A DNA stretch of 64,000 bases, taken from assembly GCF_001894785.1 (NCBI RefSeq), contig NZ_BCWW01000003.1, forward strand, positions 558,001-622,000, read 5' to 3'. Source of the stretch: Rhodococcoides fascians NBRC 12155 = LMG 3623 (lineage in GTDB: Bacteria; Actinomycetota; Actinomycetes; Mycobacteriales; Mycobacteriaceae). A program made the position numbers and the translations under genes. Within the stretch, counting starts at the first letter, position 1; each line of letters opens with the position of its first letter. Below are positions 42,255 to 51,471 of the stretch, one piece after another. A model generated the notes under the pieces. That model did not search any database and was not told the DNA's origin. It saw only the letters and a list, made by a program, of their open reading frames with translations.

Positions 42255-43857
42255 GGTCTTCAATCAGGCGACCGACCTGACGCCCTACGACGTGTCCGAC
42301 GACGCCTCGCTGCTGGACGGTCTCGACCGAGCCGGCGGCGGCTGGGCGCGCGAGGAGGTGCGTCAACTGGGCGCTCTCGCAGGCGGAGTCGAGGCCCAGG
42401 AGTGGGGCAGGCTCGCGAACGAGAACCCACCGGTGCTCAGGACTCACGATCGGTACGGCCATCGCGTCGACGAGGTCGAATTCCACCCGCACTGGCACGA
42501 TCTGATGACCGTCGCGGTGCAGCACGGACTGCACGCCAGCCCGTGGACGGACGACCGAGTGGGTGCGCACGTGGCCCGCGCCGCGAAATTCTACGTATGG
42601 GGACAGGCCGAAGCAGGCCACATGTGCCCGATCTCGATGACCTACGCCGTCGTACCGGCGTTGCGGCACAACCCCTCTCTCGCCGCGCAGTTCGAGCCTC
42701 TGCTCGCGTCCCGGGAGTACGACTTCGGGCTGCGCGAACCGTCGAGCAAACGCGGATTGATCGCCGGTATGTCGATGACGGAAAAGCAAGGCGGCTCGGA
42801 CGTTCGCGCCAACACCACCACGGCCACCCCGTCGTCGGACGGAACCTATTCGATCGTCGGCCACAAGTGGTTCACCTCTGCGCCGATGTCGGACATGTTC
42901 CTCACCTTGGCCCAGGCACCGGGCGGGCTCTCGTGCTTCATGTTGCCGCGGGTGCTGCCCGACGGCACCCGTAACCGAATGATGCTGCAGCGCTTGAAGG
43001 ACAAGCTCGGCAACAAATCCAACGCCTCGGGAGAACTGGAATACGACGGTGCGACCGGCTGGCTCGTCGGCGAGGAGGGCCGCGGGGTGCGCACCATCAT
43101 CGAGATGGTGAACATGACCAGATTGGACTGCGTCATCGGCTCTGCTGCCGGTATCCGCAATGCCACCGTCCGCGCGGTGCATCACGCACGTCACCGAGCT
43201 GCCTTCGGTGCGCAACTGATCGATCAGCCTCTGATGCGAAACGTGTTGACAGACTTGACCATCGAATCCGAGGCCGCCACCGCCGCCATGATTCGTCTGG
43301 CGCAGGCCACCGACGGTTCCGCCCGCGGCGACGAGCAGGAGAGCGCCCTACGCCGAATTGCGTTGGCCGTCACCAAGTACTGGGTGTGCAAACGAGCGCC
43401 GGCCCACGCCGCCGAAGCACTCGAATGCCTCGGCGGCAACGGCTACGTCGAAGAATCGGGCATGCCGCGGTTGTTCCGTGAATCGCCGCTGATGTCGATT
43501 TGGGAAGGGTCGGGCAACGTCGCAGCCCTCGACTCGCTGCGTGCACTCGCGCGTCAACCCGACAGCGTCGAGGCCTTCTTCGGTGAGATCGGCAAGGCGT
43601 CGGGCGTGGACTCTCGCCTCGACGACGCCATCGCCCGCGTCGGGAAAGAACTCTCCGACACCTCCGACATGGAATATCGCGCCCGACGCGTCGTCGAACT
43701 GATGGCACTGACCTTCCAGGGCGCGCAACTGGTGATGCACGGAAACCCCGCAGTGGCCGACGCCTTCTGCGCGAGCCGACTCGACCGAGACTGGGGCATT
43801 GCTTTCGGCACCCTGCCCGTCGGAGTCGATACCTCAGCTGTGTTGGCGCGGGTGTGA
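42241..43857 (+). CDS. AidB-like acyl-CoA dehydrogenase family flavoprotein
   Basis: 538 residues, close to the E. coli AidB length and longer than ordinary acyl-CoA dehydrogenases. N-terminal Q-A-T-D-L-T-PYDV, FHPHWHDLMTVAVQHGLHASPW, and GMSMTEKQGGSDVRANTTTA are AidB-group signatures; VNMTRLDCVIGSAAGIRNA and ECLGGNGYVEESGMPRLFRESPLMSIWEGSGN follow. AidB is part of the alkylation (Ada) response in E. coli, but many actinobacterial members lie in lipid operons. Here TetR control and an enoyl-CoA hydratase neighbour favour fatty-acyl metabolism; DNA protection remains possible. Confidence 0.85.
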   Translation: MNTHEVFNQATDLTPYDVSDDASLLDGLDRAGGGWAREEVRQLGALAGGVEAQEWGRLANENPPVLRTHDRYGHRVDEVEFHPHWHDLMTVAVQHGLHASPWTDDRVGAHVARAAKFYVWGQAEAGHMCPISMTYAVVPALRHNPSLAAQFEPLLASREYDFGLREPSSKRGLIAGMSMTEKQGGSDVRANTTTATPSSDGTYSIVGHKWFTSAPMSDMFLTLAQAPGGLSCFMLPRVLPDGTRNRMMLQRLKDKLGNKSNASGELEYDGATGWLVGEEGRGVRTIIEMVNMTRLDCVIGSAAGIRNATVRAVHHARHRAAFGAQLIDQPLMRNVLTDLTIESEAATAAMIRLAQATDGSARGDEQESALRRIALAVTKYWVCKRAPAHAAEALECLGGNGYVEESGMPRLFRESPLMSIWEGSGNVAALDSLRALARQPDSVEAFFGEIGKASGVDSRLDDAIARVGKELSDTSDMEYRARRVVELMALTFQGAQLVMHGNPAVADAFCASRLDRDWGIAFGTLPVGVDTSAVLARV

Positions 43858-43875
43858 CGATTTGGCTCGTGTCCT

Positions 43876-43949
43876 GCGGATCAGCTCCCCACATTCGTAA
43901 ATGTGACGCCGATCGGAGTCGGTTATCCGAAACTGGGGAGCTGATCCGC
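43876..43949. repeat. Palindromic repeat element, copy 1
   Basis: Outer arms gcggatcagctcccc (43876-43890) and ggggagctgatccgc (43935-43949) are perfect inverted repeats. The inner 56 bp (43885-43940) align without gaps to copy 2 upstream of the same gene, with an identical 14-bp centre gacgccgatcggag and an identical 16-bp right end. It overlaps the last codons of the DUF559 gene. Confidence 0.85.
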
Positions 43950-44891
43950 CGCCATCCGCTGGTCGCCGAACCATCCGCGGGGTGCCGGTAGCGCAGCTGC
44001 GCGGGCGAAGGCCTGCTCGAAGCGGCGAAGCAGTGCTCGGGGATCGTCGAGTTCACGCCAGTTCCACCGCACGATGACCCAACCCAGTTCGCGAAGTCGG
44101 TCCTCGCGATACTTCTCATCCAACAGAACGCGTTTCGAGTCGTACTTCGATTCGCCGTCGAATTCGCCGATGACACCCAGCTCCCAGAACAGGAAGTCGA
44201 CTCTTCCCACGAAGCGGCCGGCTCCGTCGTGCACCCATTGGTTGAGCAGAGGTGTGGGGAGCGGGAGGGTTTCGAACAGCACTCGGCTGCGCGATTCGCC
44301 GACGCTCTCACTACGCCCGTTCATCAGAGACACCGCGCGTCGGGCGGCTGCGATGCCGGTTCGGAATCGTGCGGATTCGACCGCGTGGGCCAGCGCGTCC
44401 GAGTCCGTGTGGCCGGATCTCAGTGCACTGTCGCCGACGCATACCGATCGATCCACACTGCTGGTTCGAGCGATGTCCACGACCGTTCGAGCCGCGGTGG
44501 TGACCGGGTACCCGTTGACGGTTGTGCGTTCGGCGGGGTTCAATGTAGTCCCGTGGAGAATTCGGAGCGGGCGACGCTTGCTCGCGTAATCGATACCGTG
44601 TGTCATGTGCACCTTGTCGAGCGGCAGCTGCCAGACGTCGAAGCCCCAGGCGATGGCCGCCGAGACGTGGCTGAGCACTTCGTCCGCCGGTGCGGACATC
44701 AGATACGACCGCGCCAGCAGGAAATGACGTTCGGTCGGGCTGGCCTCGTCCATCAGCGTGGTAGGCACATAGAAGCCCGGTCGCAGTACCGACAATTCAC
44801 CGGCGCGGCGCAGCCTTTTCAGGTCGTCGTCGGTCAACCCGAAGGTAAGTGCGTCAGCTCTGGTGAACAGGTCGGTGTGAGGTAGGTCCAT
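43923..44891 (-). CDS. AbiEi-like antitoxin domain/DUF559 nuclease-fold protein
   Basis: 322 residues. The N-terminal ~65 residues look like an AbiEi-type winged helix (LFTRADALTFGLTDDDLKRLRRAGELSVLRPGFYVP). A middle AbiEi-like region follows, and the C-terminal ~110 residues form a DUF559/Vsr-like PD-(D/E)xK fold: VGRVDFLFWELGVIGEFDGESKY, then KYREDRLRELGWVIVRWNWREL. The E-x-D-G-x2-K arrangement suits a metal-dependent nuclease. No AbiEii toxin partner lies beside it. The gene is bracketed by two related palindromic repeats, one overlapping its final codons. Confidence 0.78.
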   Translation of the reverse strand: MDLPHTDLFTRADALTFGLTDDDLKRLRRAGELSVLRPGFYVPTTLMDEASPTERHFLLARSYLMSAPADEVLSHVSAAIAWGFDVWQLPLDKVHMTHGIDYASKRRPLRILHGTTLNPAERTTVNGYPVTTAARTVVDIARTSSVDRSVCVGDSALRSGHTDSDALAHAVESARFRTGIAAARRAVSLMNGRSESVGESRSRVLFETLPLPTPLLNQWVHDGAGRFVGRVDFLFWELGVIGEFDGESKYDSKRVLLDEKYREDRLRELGWVIVRWNWRELDDPRALLRRFEQAFARAAALPAPRGWFGDQRMAADQLPSFG

Positions 44892-44941
44892 GGATGCTTG
44901 GACGCGCCGACCGTCGATTCGGATCCTTATGCAGCGAAAAA

Positions 44942-44999
44942 GCTCCCCAGTTTCGAATATCCGACGCCGATCGGAGGCATAAATCCGAAACTGGGGAGC
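44942..44999. repeat. Palindromic repeat element, copy 2
   Basis: gctccccagtttcg (44942-44955) and cgaaactggggagc (44986-44999) are perfect inverted repeats. The 56-bp body (44943-44998) aligns with copy 1 in the same orientation, 1058 bp away. It lies 51 bp upstream of the DUF559 gene start. Confidence 0.85.
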
Positions 45000-45020
45000 A
45001 GATCTGCGTCCCGGCCGGGC

Positions 45021-45061
45021 CCGACCGACCTCAGGCCGACCGACCTCAGGCCGACCGACCT
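45021..45061. repeat. 15-bp tandem repeat at the pgi 3' end
   Basis: ccgaccgacctcagg is repeated exactly at 45021-45035 and 45036-45050, with a partial third unit running into the pgi stop codon. It lies between repeat copy 2 and pgi. Confidence 0.9.
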
Positions 45062-46709
45062 ACTTCGCGCGACCCCGCTGATCGCGGTACCAGCGCACCA
45101 GGGCGTCGGTGGATGAATCCGATTGCACGGCAGGGGCTTCGGCGTCGGTGAGTACCGGGGTCAGTTCGAGTGCCTGGGTCTTGCCGAGTTCGACGCCCCA
45201 CTGGTCGTAGGAGTCGACTCCCCAGATGACGCCTTCGACGAAGACCTGGTGTTCGTACAGGGCGATCAATTGTCCGACGACGGATGGGGTCAGTTTGGGG
45301 GCGAGGATCGAGGTGGACGGTCGGTTGCCCGGCATCACCTTGTGCGGCACCACATCTGCCGGGGTGTCCTCGGCGGCGATTTCCTCGGCGGTCTTGCCGA
45401 AGGCGAGCACCTTGGTCTGTGCGAAGAAGTTGCTCATCAGCAGGTCGTGCATCGAGCCGGTGCCGTCGCGGGTGGGAAGATCGTCGGTGGGCTCGGCGAA
45501 ACCGATGAAGTCCGCAGGCACCAAACGTGTTCCCTGGTGCAGCAATTGGTAGAAGGCATGCTGACCGTTGGTGCCCGGCTCGCCCCAGAAGATCTCGCCG
45601 GTGGAGGTGGTGACGGGGGAGCCGTCGGCCTTGACAGACTTGCCGTTGGACTCCATGGTCAACTGCTGCAGGTAGGCCGCGAAACGGGAGAGGTCGTTCG
45701 AATACGGCAGCACCGCACGGGTTTCCGCGCCGAAGAAGTTGCTGTACCACAGGCCGATGAGGCCGAGCAGAACCGGTGCGTTCTCGGCGAGCGGTGTCGA
45801 CCGGAAGTGCTCGTCGATCCGATGGAAACCGTCGAGGAACTCGGCGAATGCCTCTTTGCCGACGACGGCCATGACCGACAGTCCGATTGCCGAGTCCACG
45901 GAATAGCGTCCGCCCACCCAGTCCCAGAAGCCGAACATGTTGTCGGTGTCGATGCCGAAGTCCGCGACGCGTTCGGCGTTGGTGGACACGGCGACGAAAT
46001 GCTTGGCGACGGCGTCCTCACCGAGTGCGTCGACGAGCCAGCGCCGGGCCGCGGTGGCGTTGGTCAGCGTCTCGAGGGTGGAGAAGGTCTTGGAGGCGAT
46101 GATGAACAGCGTCGACGCCGGGTCGAGTCCGTCGAGCGCGCCGACGAGATCGGCGGGGTCGACGTTGGAGACGAATTTCGCCGAGATCCCCGCGTCGGCG
46201 TAGTGACGGAGTGCGTTGTAGACCATGACCGGGCCCAGATCGGATCCACCGATACCGATGTTGACGACGGTGGAGATCTTCTCGCCCGTGGCACCGACCC
46301 ATTCGCCCGAACGCACGCGATCGGTGAATTCGCCCATGGCCGTGAGGACTTCGTGCACATCGGCTACGACGTCCTGGCCGTCGACGGTCAACGACGCATC
46401 GGCGGGAAGGCGCAGCGCGGTGTGCAGAACAGCGCGATCCTCTGAGGTGTTGATGTGTTCGCCTGCGAACATGGCGTCGCGCTTGCCTTCGACGTCTGCG
46501 GTGCGGGCCAGTTCGATCAGCAGGGCGAGAGTCTCGCTGGTGACGCGATGCTTGCTGTAGTCGATGTGAAGATCCGCGGCGGCGAGGGTGAAGGTGCGCC
46601 CTCGGTCGGCGTCATCGGCGAACAGAGTTCGGAGATGAGTATCGGCAATCTCGGAGTGGTGATCGGTCAGTTTCTGCCAGGCATCCGTGCCGGTGATATC
46701 GACGCTCAT
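45060..46709 (-). CDS. pgi: Glucose-6-phosphate isomerase
   Basis: 549 residues from ATG 46709 (a TTG nine bases upstream is possible). Family signatures: [28 protein letters not shown], the catalytic region [14 protein letters not shown], the Glu and His in [19 protein letters not shown], and the C-terminal Lys in [11 protein letters not shown]. It interconverts glucose-6-phosphate and fructose-6-phosphate. Corresponds to Rv0946c, same orientation relative to the SDR and chorismate mutase genes. Divergent from the aldehyde dehydrogenase gene. Confidence 0.97.
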   Translation of the reverse strand: MSVDITGTDAWQKLTDHHSEIADTHLRTLFADDADRGRTFTLAAADLHIDYSKHRVTSETLALLIELARTADVEGKRDAMFAGEHINTSEDRAVLHTALRLPADASLTVDGQDVVADVHEVLTAMGEFTDRVRSGEWVGATGEKISTVVNIGIGGSDLGPVMVYNALRHYADAGISAKFVSNVDPADLVGALDGLDPASTLFIIASKTFSTLETLTNATAARRWLVDALGEDAVAKHFVAVSTNAERVADFGIDTDNMFGFWDWVGGRYSVDSAIGLSVMAVVGKEAFAEFLDGFHRIDEHFRSTPLAENAPVLLGLIGLWYSNFFGAETRAVLPYSNDLSRFAAYLQQLTMESNGKSVKADGSPVTTSTGEIFWGEPGTNGQHAFYQLLHQGTRLVPADFIGFAEPTDDLPTRDGTGSMHDLLMSNFFAQTKVLAFGKTAEEIAAEDTPADVVPHKVMPGNRPSTSILAPKLTPSVVGQLIALYEHQVFVEGVIWGVDSYDQWGVELGKTQALELTPVLTDAEAPAVQSDSSTDALVRWYRDQRGRAK

Positions 46710-46783
46710 ACGAACCAACAGTAATCCGGTGCCGAGTCATGCGCGCGTCGTTTGTCGTTTGCATCGGGCACTGCGGAGGCATC

Positions 46784-48244
46784 ATGGACGGTATGGACCA
46801 ACGTGCATTGATCGAATCGATTCCGGCAAAACTGTGGATCGGCGGTAAGGCCGTCGACGCCGAGGGCGGTAAGACGTTCGCGGTGAACGATCCAGCTACA
46901 GGTAAGCCGTTGACCGACGTGGCCGACGCATCCCCGGCCGACGCGATGAAGGCCCTCGACGCGGCTGCTGCAGCGCAGAAGGGTTGGGCGGCAACACCTG
47001 CTCGTGAGCGCAGCGAGATCCTGCGGGCGGCGTTCGAGAAGGTCACCGAACGTGCCGACGACATCGCGCTGCTGATGACCCTGGAGATGGGCAAGGCCCT
47101 CGCGGAGTCGAAGGCCGAGGTGAAATACGGTGCGGAGTTCTTCCGGTGGTTCGCCGAGGAAGCGGTGCGCATCGGTGGTCGCTACACTCCGGCCCCGGCG
47201 GGCAACGGCCGCATTCTCGTGACAAAGGCTCCGGTCGGCCCGGTACTGGCGATCACGCCGTGGAACTTTCCGTTGGCGATGGGCACCAGGAAGATCGGCC
47301 CTGCCCTGGCCGCCGGCTGCACAATCGTGGTCAAGCCGGCACGAGAGACCCCGCTGACGATGCTGCTGCTCGCGCAGATCTTCGACGAGGTGGGTCTACC
47401 GGAGGGCGTGCTCTCCGTGCTGACGACGTCGAAGTCCGGCGACGTCACCGGGCCGCTGCTCGAAGACCCGAGGCTCCGCAAACTCACCTTCACCGGATCC
47501 ACCGGCGTCGGTAAGTCGCTCGTCGAGAAGTCCGCGACGAGGTTGCTGCGGACGTCGATGGAACTCGGTGGCAATGCCCCGTTCGTCGTGTTCGACGACG
47601 CGAACATCGACGACGCGGTGGACGGCGCGATGCTGGCGAAGATGCGCAACGGCGGCGAGGCCTGCACGGCGGCGAACCGTCTGCACGTGCACAACAGCGT
47701 GCGTGAGGAATTCACCACCAAGTTGGTGGCGAAGATGTCCGAGATGAAGCTCGGACCCGGCGTCGACCCCGACACCAAGCTCGGACCGCTGATCAACGCA
47801 GACCAGCTCGAGACCGTGCAGGAGCTCGTCGACGATGCCGTGGAGAAGGGCGCGACGGTAGCGCTCGGCGGTAGCGCACCGGGTGGCGACGGCTACTTCT
47901 ACCCGGCGACCGTGCTCACCGACATGCCGACGTCGGCCCGCATTCTGAAGGAAGAAGTGTTCGGCCCGGTGGCCCCGATCGTCGGATTCGACACCGAACA
48001 GGAAGGAATCGACGCAGCCAACGCCACCGAGTACGGATTGGCGTCGTACATCTACACCGAGAGCCTGGACCGTGCGCTCCGGGTGGCCGACGCGATCGAC
48101 AGCGGCATGGTGGGTGTCAACCGCGGAGTGATCTCGGACGCGGCAGCACCGTTCGGTGGAGTCAAAGAATCCGGATTCGGCCGTGAGGGCGGATCCGAGG
48201 GAATCGAGGAATACCTCGAGACCAAGTACATCGCACTGAAGTAG
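46784..48244 (+). CDS. Aldehyde dehydrogenase, succinate-semialdehyde type
   Basis: 486 residues from ATG 46784, preceded by GGAGG; ATG 46793 is an alternative. Cofactor segment ITPWNFPLAMGTRKIGPALAAGC, GSTGVGK, catalytic Glu in MELGGNAPFVVFDDA, nucleophile Cys in GGEACTAANR (~285), and EEVFGPVAPI near the C-terminus. The best family match is NAD(P)-dependent succinate-semialdehyde dehydrogenase (GabD), feeding succinate to the TCA cycle. No GABA transaminase is adjacent, so the aldehyde substrate is uncertain. Confidence 0.85.
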   Translation: MDGMDQRALIESIPAKLWIGGKAVDAEGGKTFAVNDPATGKPLTDVADASPADAMKALDAAAAAQKGWAATPARERSEILRAAFEKVTERADDIALLMTLEMGKALAESKAEVKYGAEFFRWFAEEAVRIGGRYTPAPAGNGRILVTKAPVGPVLAITPWNFPLAMGTRKIGPALAAGCTIVVKPARETPLTMLLLAQIFDEVGLPEGVLSVLTTSKSGDVTGPLLEDPRLRKLTFTGSTGVGKSLVEKSATRLLRTSMELGGNAPFVVFDDANIDDAVDGAMLAKMRNGGEACTAANRLHVHNSVREEFTTKLVAKMSEMKLGPGVDPDTKLGPLINADQLETVQELVDDAVEKGATVALGGSAPGGDGYFYPATVLTDMPTSARILKEEVFGPVAPIVGFDTEQEGIDAANATEYGLASYIYTESLDRALRVADAIDSGMVGVNRGVISDAAAPFGGVKESGFGREGGSEGIEEYLETKYIALK

Positions 48245-48249
48245 AGCAT

Positions 48250-48280
48250 CGGTTGGGCGTGCATCCTGCGCGCCCAACCG
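48250..48280. terminator. Hairpin terminator between convergent genes
   Basis: cggttgggcg (48250-48259) pairs perfectly with cgcccaaccg (48271-48280) over an 11-nt loop. It follows the aldehyde dehydrogenase stop by 5 nt and precedes the convergent chorismate mutase stop. No T-run. Confidence 0.6.
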
Positions 48281-48288
48281 GGGTTCGA

Positions 48289-48579
48289 TCAGTGGCCGAG
48301 GCGACCGCGGCCGAGGCGGAGCAGGAGCATGGCCAGCGTGTGGCCTTCCTGACCGAGGCTGCTGAAACGCTCGAGAACTTTCATCTCACGGCTGTGCACG
48401 AGGCGCGGGCCGCCGGACGCCATGCGGGTGCGTCCGATGATCTGCGAGACCTCGGAGCGACGCCGCACTGCCGCGAGAATCTCGGCGTCGAGACGATCGA
48501 TCTCCTGACGCAGATCGTTGATCTCGGCTTCGCTGGAAGGCAATGCAGTCTCTGAATCGATCTTCGTCGTCATAGCCAT
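48289..48579 (-). CDS. Chorismate mutase, AroQ-delta type
   Basis: 96 residues from ATG 48579, chosen for the GAGGAGA ribosome site just upstream. It closely follows the M. tuberculosis Rv0948c enzyme: INDLRQEIDRLDAEILAAVRRRSEVS, GGPRLVHSREMKVLERF, and the C-terminal LLLRLGRGRLGH. It rearranges chorismate to prephenate for Phe/Tyr. In mycobacteria this short enzyme is weakly active alone and is stimulated by DAHP synthase through the C-terminal RLGRGRLGH tail, which is conserved here. Confidence 0.93.
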   Translation of the reverse strand: MAMTTKIDSETALPSSEAEINDLRQEIDRLDAEILAAVRRRSEVSQIIGRTRMASGGPRLVHSREMKVLERFSSLGQEGHTLAMLLLRLGRGRLGH

Positions 48580-48907
48580 CGTCTCTCCTCGGGTCACATC
48601 TTGGATCGTTGCGTCGTCCGGCACCGTTACGCCTTTCGTATTCGGAACTGCAGCGGCTGTCGGCTGGGTTTCGTCTCGAAGGACCGAGATCGACGAGATT
48701 CCCGCCGGGAAAGCTGGGGCGTTACGACTGTCGACAGGCTCCCGCTCGTCCGGCTGCGCAGTGGCCGATCCGACGCAAGCGATGACGCACGACTTTTTCG
48801 ATCACCGATCCAGTGTGCCACGGGGTAACCGTCCTGAAAAGTCGGAGATGACGCCGACGACCACGGGATGTGGGTTTGTCGGTACGCGCCGGTAGCCTGG
48901 CCAGACG
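48580..48907. promoter_or_regulatory. Divergent gap between chorismate mutase and pcrA
   Basis: 328 bp without a credible gene on either strand. A TAGCCT hexamer (48893-48898) ends 9 nt before the pcrA ATG, which fits an actinobacterial -10 and a nearly leaderless transcript. No SOS box was found despite the DNA-repair product downstream. Confidence 0.4.
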
Positions 48908-51397
48908 ATGAACACATTCCTCCAGGGCCTCGAGTCCCGTAAGAACTCCTCGTCCGACGCGCTGCTGGAGGGGCTCAATCCTCAGCAGCGCGAGGCCGTC
49001 GTACATACGGGATCGCCGCTGCTCATCGTGGCCGGTGCAGGCTCGGGCAAGACAGCGGTGCTGACGCGTCGCATCGCATATCTGCTCGCGGAGCGGGGGG
49101 TGTCGCCGGGGCAGGTCCTGGCGATCACGTTCACCAACAAGGCCGCCGCCGAGATGCGCGAGCGAGTGGCAGGTCTGGTGGGGCCGCGGGCGAACGCCAT
49201 GTGGGTGTCGACGTTCCACTCCAGCTGCGTGCGCATCCTGCGCGCCCAGGCGGCATTGTTGCCGGGATTGAACTCCAACTTCTCGATCTACGACGCGGAC
49301 GACTCACGCCGGCTGCTGACGATGATCTCCAAAGACCTGCAGATCGACACCAAGAAGTTCTCGGCTCGTCTGCTCTCGACGGCGATCTCCAACCTCAAGA
49401 ACGAGCTGATCGGCCCGGACAAGGCCGCCGAGGACGCCGACGGCGACCCTGCCGAGCTGCCCCGACTCGTCGCGAAGGTCTATCGCATCTATCAGCAGCG
49501 TCTGCGCGCAGCCAACGCCATGGACTTCGACGACCTCATCGGCGAAACGGTGGGAATTCTGCAGGCCTTCCCGCAGGTGGCGCAGTACTACCGACGCCGG
49601 TTCCGGCACGTACTGGTCGACGAGTACCAGGACACCAACCACGCCCAGTACATGCTGGTTCGCGAACTCGTCGGCACGCCCGATGCAGACGGCGCGCTCG
49701 AGGGCACCGTCGCGCCGGGTGAACTCTGCGTGGTGGGTGACGCCGATCAATCGATCTACGCATTCCGCGGCGCGACCATTCGCAACATCGAGGAGTTCGA
49801 GCGCGACTACCCCGACGCTCGCACCATTCTGCTCGAGCAGAACTACCGATCGACGCAGAACATTCTGTCGGCGGCCAATGCCGTCATCTCGCGCAACATC
49901 GGACGACGCGAGAAGAAGTTGTGGACCGACACCGGTGAAGGCGAACTGATCGTCGGGTACGTCGCCGACAACGAGCACGACGAGGCGTCGTTCGTCGCGT
50001 CGGAAATCGATCGTCTCGTCGACAGCGGGGATGTGCGTTTCGACGAGGTGGCAGTGTTCTACCGGACGAACAACTCCTCGCGCGCGCTCGAAGAGATCTT
50101 CATTCGTCTGGGTCTGCCGTACAAAGTCGTCGGCGGCGTCCGGTTCTACGAGCGCAAGGAGGTCCGTGACCTCGTTGCGTACCTGCGCGTGCTGTCCAAC
50201 GAAGACGACACCGTCAGCATGCGGCGCATCCTCAATACCCCCCGACGCGGCATCGGAGACCGCGCCGAGGCGTGTGTGGCCGTACACGCCGAGCAACGCG
50301 ACATCAGCTTCTCGCGAGCGCTGCACGACGCCGCCGCGGGCAAGGTGGCGTTGCTCAACTCGCGGCAGCAGAAGTTGATCGCTCAGTTCATGGAACTACT
50401 CGACGAGTTGCGTGCCGTACTGACGGCCACCGACGGAGACGGCAACGACATCGCCGATATCGGCGATGTGGTCGAAGCAGTTCTGGACCGCACCGGCTAT
50501 CGCGCCGAGCTCGAAGCCAGCAGCGACCCGCAGGACGGTGCTCGCCTGGACAACCTCAACGAATTGGTCAGCGTCGCACGGGAGTTCACGTCCGAGGCGC
50601 GTAACCAGGCCGCAGTGGCGGAAGAGGCGCTCGAGACAGGTGACGACCGAAACGACGACGACGGCGGGGTCGACGGTCTGGCCGAGCCCGGTTCGTTGGC
50701 CGCGTTCCTCGAACGGGTTTCTCTGGTTGCCGATACCGATCAGATCCCCGACTCGGGCACCGGCGTCGTGACGTTGATGACGCTGCACACCGCCAAGGGG
50801 CTGGAATTTCCGGTCGTCTTCGTCACCGGGTGGGAGGACGGCCAGTTCCCGCACATGCGTGCGCTCGGTGATCCGAACGAGCTGTCCGAGGAACGACGGC
50901 TGGCGTACGTGGGCATCACTCGCGCGCGGCAGCGGCTCTATCTCACGCGCGCGATCATGAGGTCGGCGTGGGGTCAGCCCATCGCCAACCCGGAATCACG
51001 CTTCCTGCAAGAGGTTCCGCAACATCTGATCGACTGGCGTCGCGAAGACCCGGGCACCGGCGGCGGCCGCGCAATCGGCGGCGGTAGATCCGGCAGCTAC
51101 GGATCGAACAGTTACGGCTCGGGCGGCGGTTACGGCTCGGGCAACTACGGCTCCGGTAGCTACGGCGGGTCGTCGAGTCGTGGCCAGAGTTCGTCTCCGA
51201 GCTTCGGTGCCGCGAAGGGCCGAAACTCCAATCTGGTTCTGGCCGTGGGTGATCGAGTCAGCCACGACAAGTATGGACTGGGTACGGTGCTCGAATCCAC
51301 GGGTGCCGGAGTCAAGGCTATGGTGCTGATCGATTTCGGCTCGGCAGGTCGCGTCAAGATGATGCTCATCGGCGGCGTCCCGATGACCAAGCTGTAG
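48908..51397 (+). CDS. pcrA: ATP-dependent DNA helicase PcrA/UvrD1
   Basis: 829 residues, superfamily 1A. Motifs: Q-motif LNPQQREAV, Walker A AGAGSGKTAVL (~43-53), Ia ITFTNKAAAEM, motif II VDEYQDTN, III GDADQSIYAFRGA, IV QNYRST, V TLHTAKGLEFPVVFVTG, VI YVGITRARQRLYLT. A Gly/Ser/Tyr-rich linker (~715-770) leads to a C-terminal Tudor-like module (VGDRVSHDKYGLGTVL), the RNA polymerase/Ku-interacting region in relatives. It unwinds DNA 3'-5' in repair. Corresponds to Rv0949. Confidence 0.96.
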   Translation: MNTFLQGLESRKNSSSDALLEGLNPQQREAVVHTGSPLLIVAGAGSGKTAVLTRRIAYLLAERGVSPGQVLAITFTNKAAAEMRERVAGLVGPRANAMWVSTFHSSCVRILRAQAALLPGLNSNFSIYDADDSRRLLTMISKDLQIDTKKFSARLLSTAISNLKNELIGPDKAAEDADGDPAELPRLVAKVYRIYQQRLRAANAMDFDDLIGETVGILQAFPQVAQYYRRRFRHVLVDEYQDTNHAQYMLVRELVGTPDADGALEGTVAPGELCVVGDADQSIYAFRGATIRNIEEFERDYPDARTILLEQNYRSTQNILSAANAVISRNIGRREKKLWTDTGEGELIVGYVADNEHDEASFVASEIDRLVDSGDVRFDEVAVFYRTNNSSRALEEIFIRLGLPYKVVGGVRFYERKEVRDLVAYLRVLSNEDDTVSMRRILNTPRRGIGDRAEACVAVHAEQRDISFSRALHDAAAGKVALLNSRQQKLIAQFMELLDELRAVLTATDGDGNDIADIGDVVEAVLDRTGYRAELEASSDPQDGARLDNLNELVSVAREFTSEARNQAAVAEEALETGDDRNDDDGGVDGLAEPGSLAAFLERVSLVADTDQIPDSGTGVVTLMTLHTAKGLEFPVVFVTGWEDGQFPHMRALGDPNELSEERRLAYVGITRARQRLYLTRAIMRSAWGQPIANPESRFLQEVPQHLIDWRREDPGTGGGRAIGGGRSGSYGSNSYGSGGGYGSGNYGSGSYGGSSSRGQSSSPSFGAAKGRNSNLVLAVGDRVSHDKYGLGTVLESTGAGVKAMVLIDFGSAGRVKMMLIGGVPMTKL

Positions 51398-51416
51398 AAA
51401 GTCCCGACAACGCGAA

Positions 51417-51450
51417 AGCCGGGCCCTGCGAAAGCGGGGTCCGGCTTTGT
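51417..51450. terminator. Bidirectional terminator
   Basis: A 12-bp stem, aaagccgggccc (51417-51428) with gggtccggcttt (51439-51450), has one T/G mismatch that pairs in RNA, with A- and T-runs at its feet. It lies between the convergent pcrA and M23 peptidase genes. Confidence 0.85.
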
Positions 51451-51471
51451 TGTGAAGCGGTGGAGAAGGAC

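Noticed and set aside
43876..45061. Repeat-spacer-repeat pattern as a possible CRISPR array
   Set aside because: Only two palindromic elements 1 kb apart plus a 15-bp tandem repeat; no regular short spacers and no cas gene.
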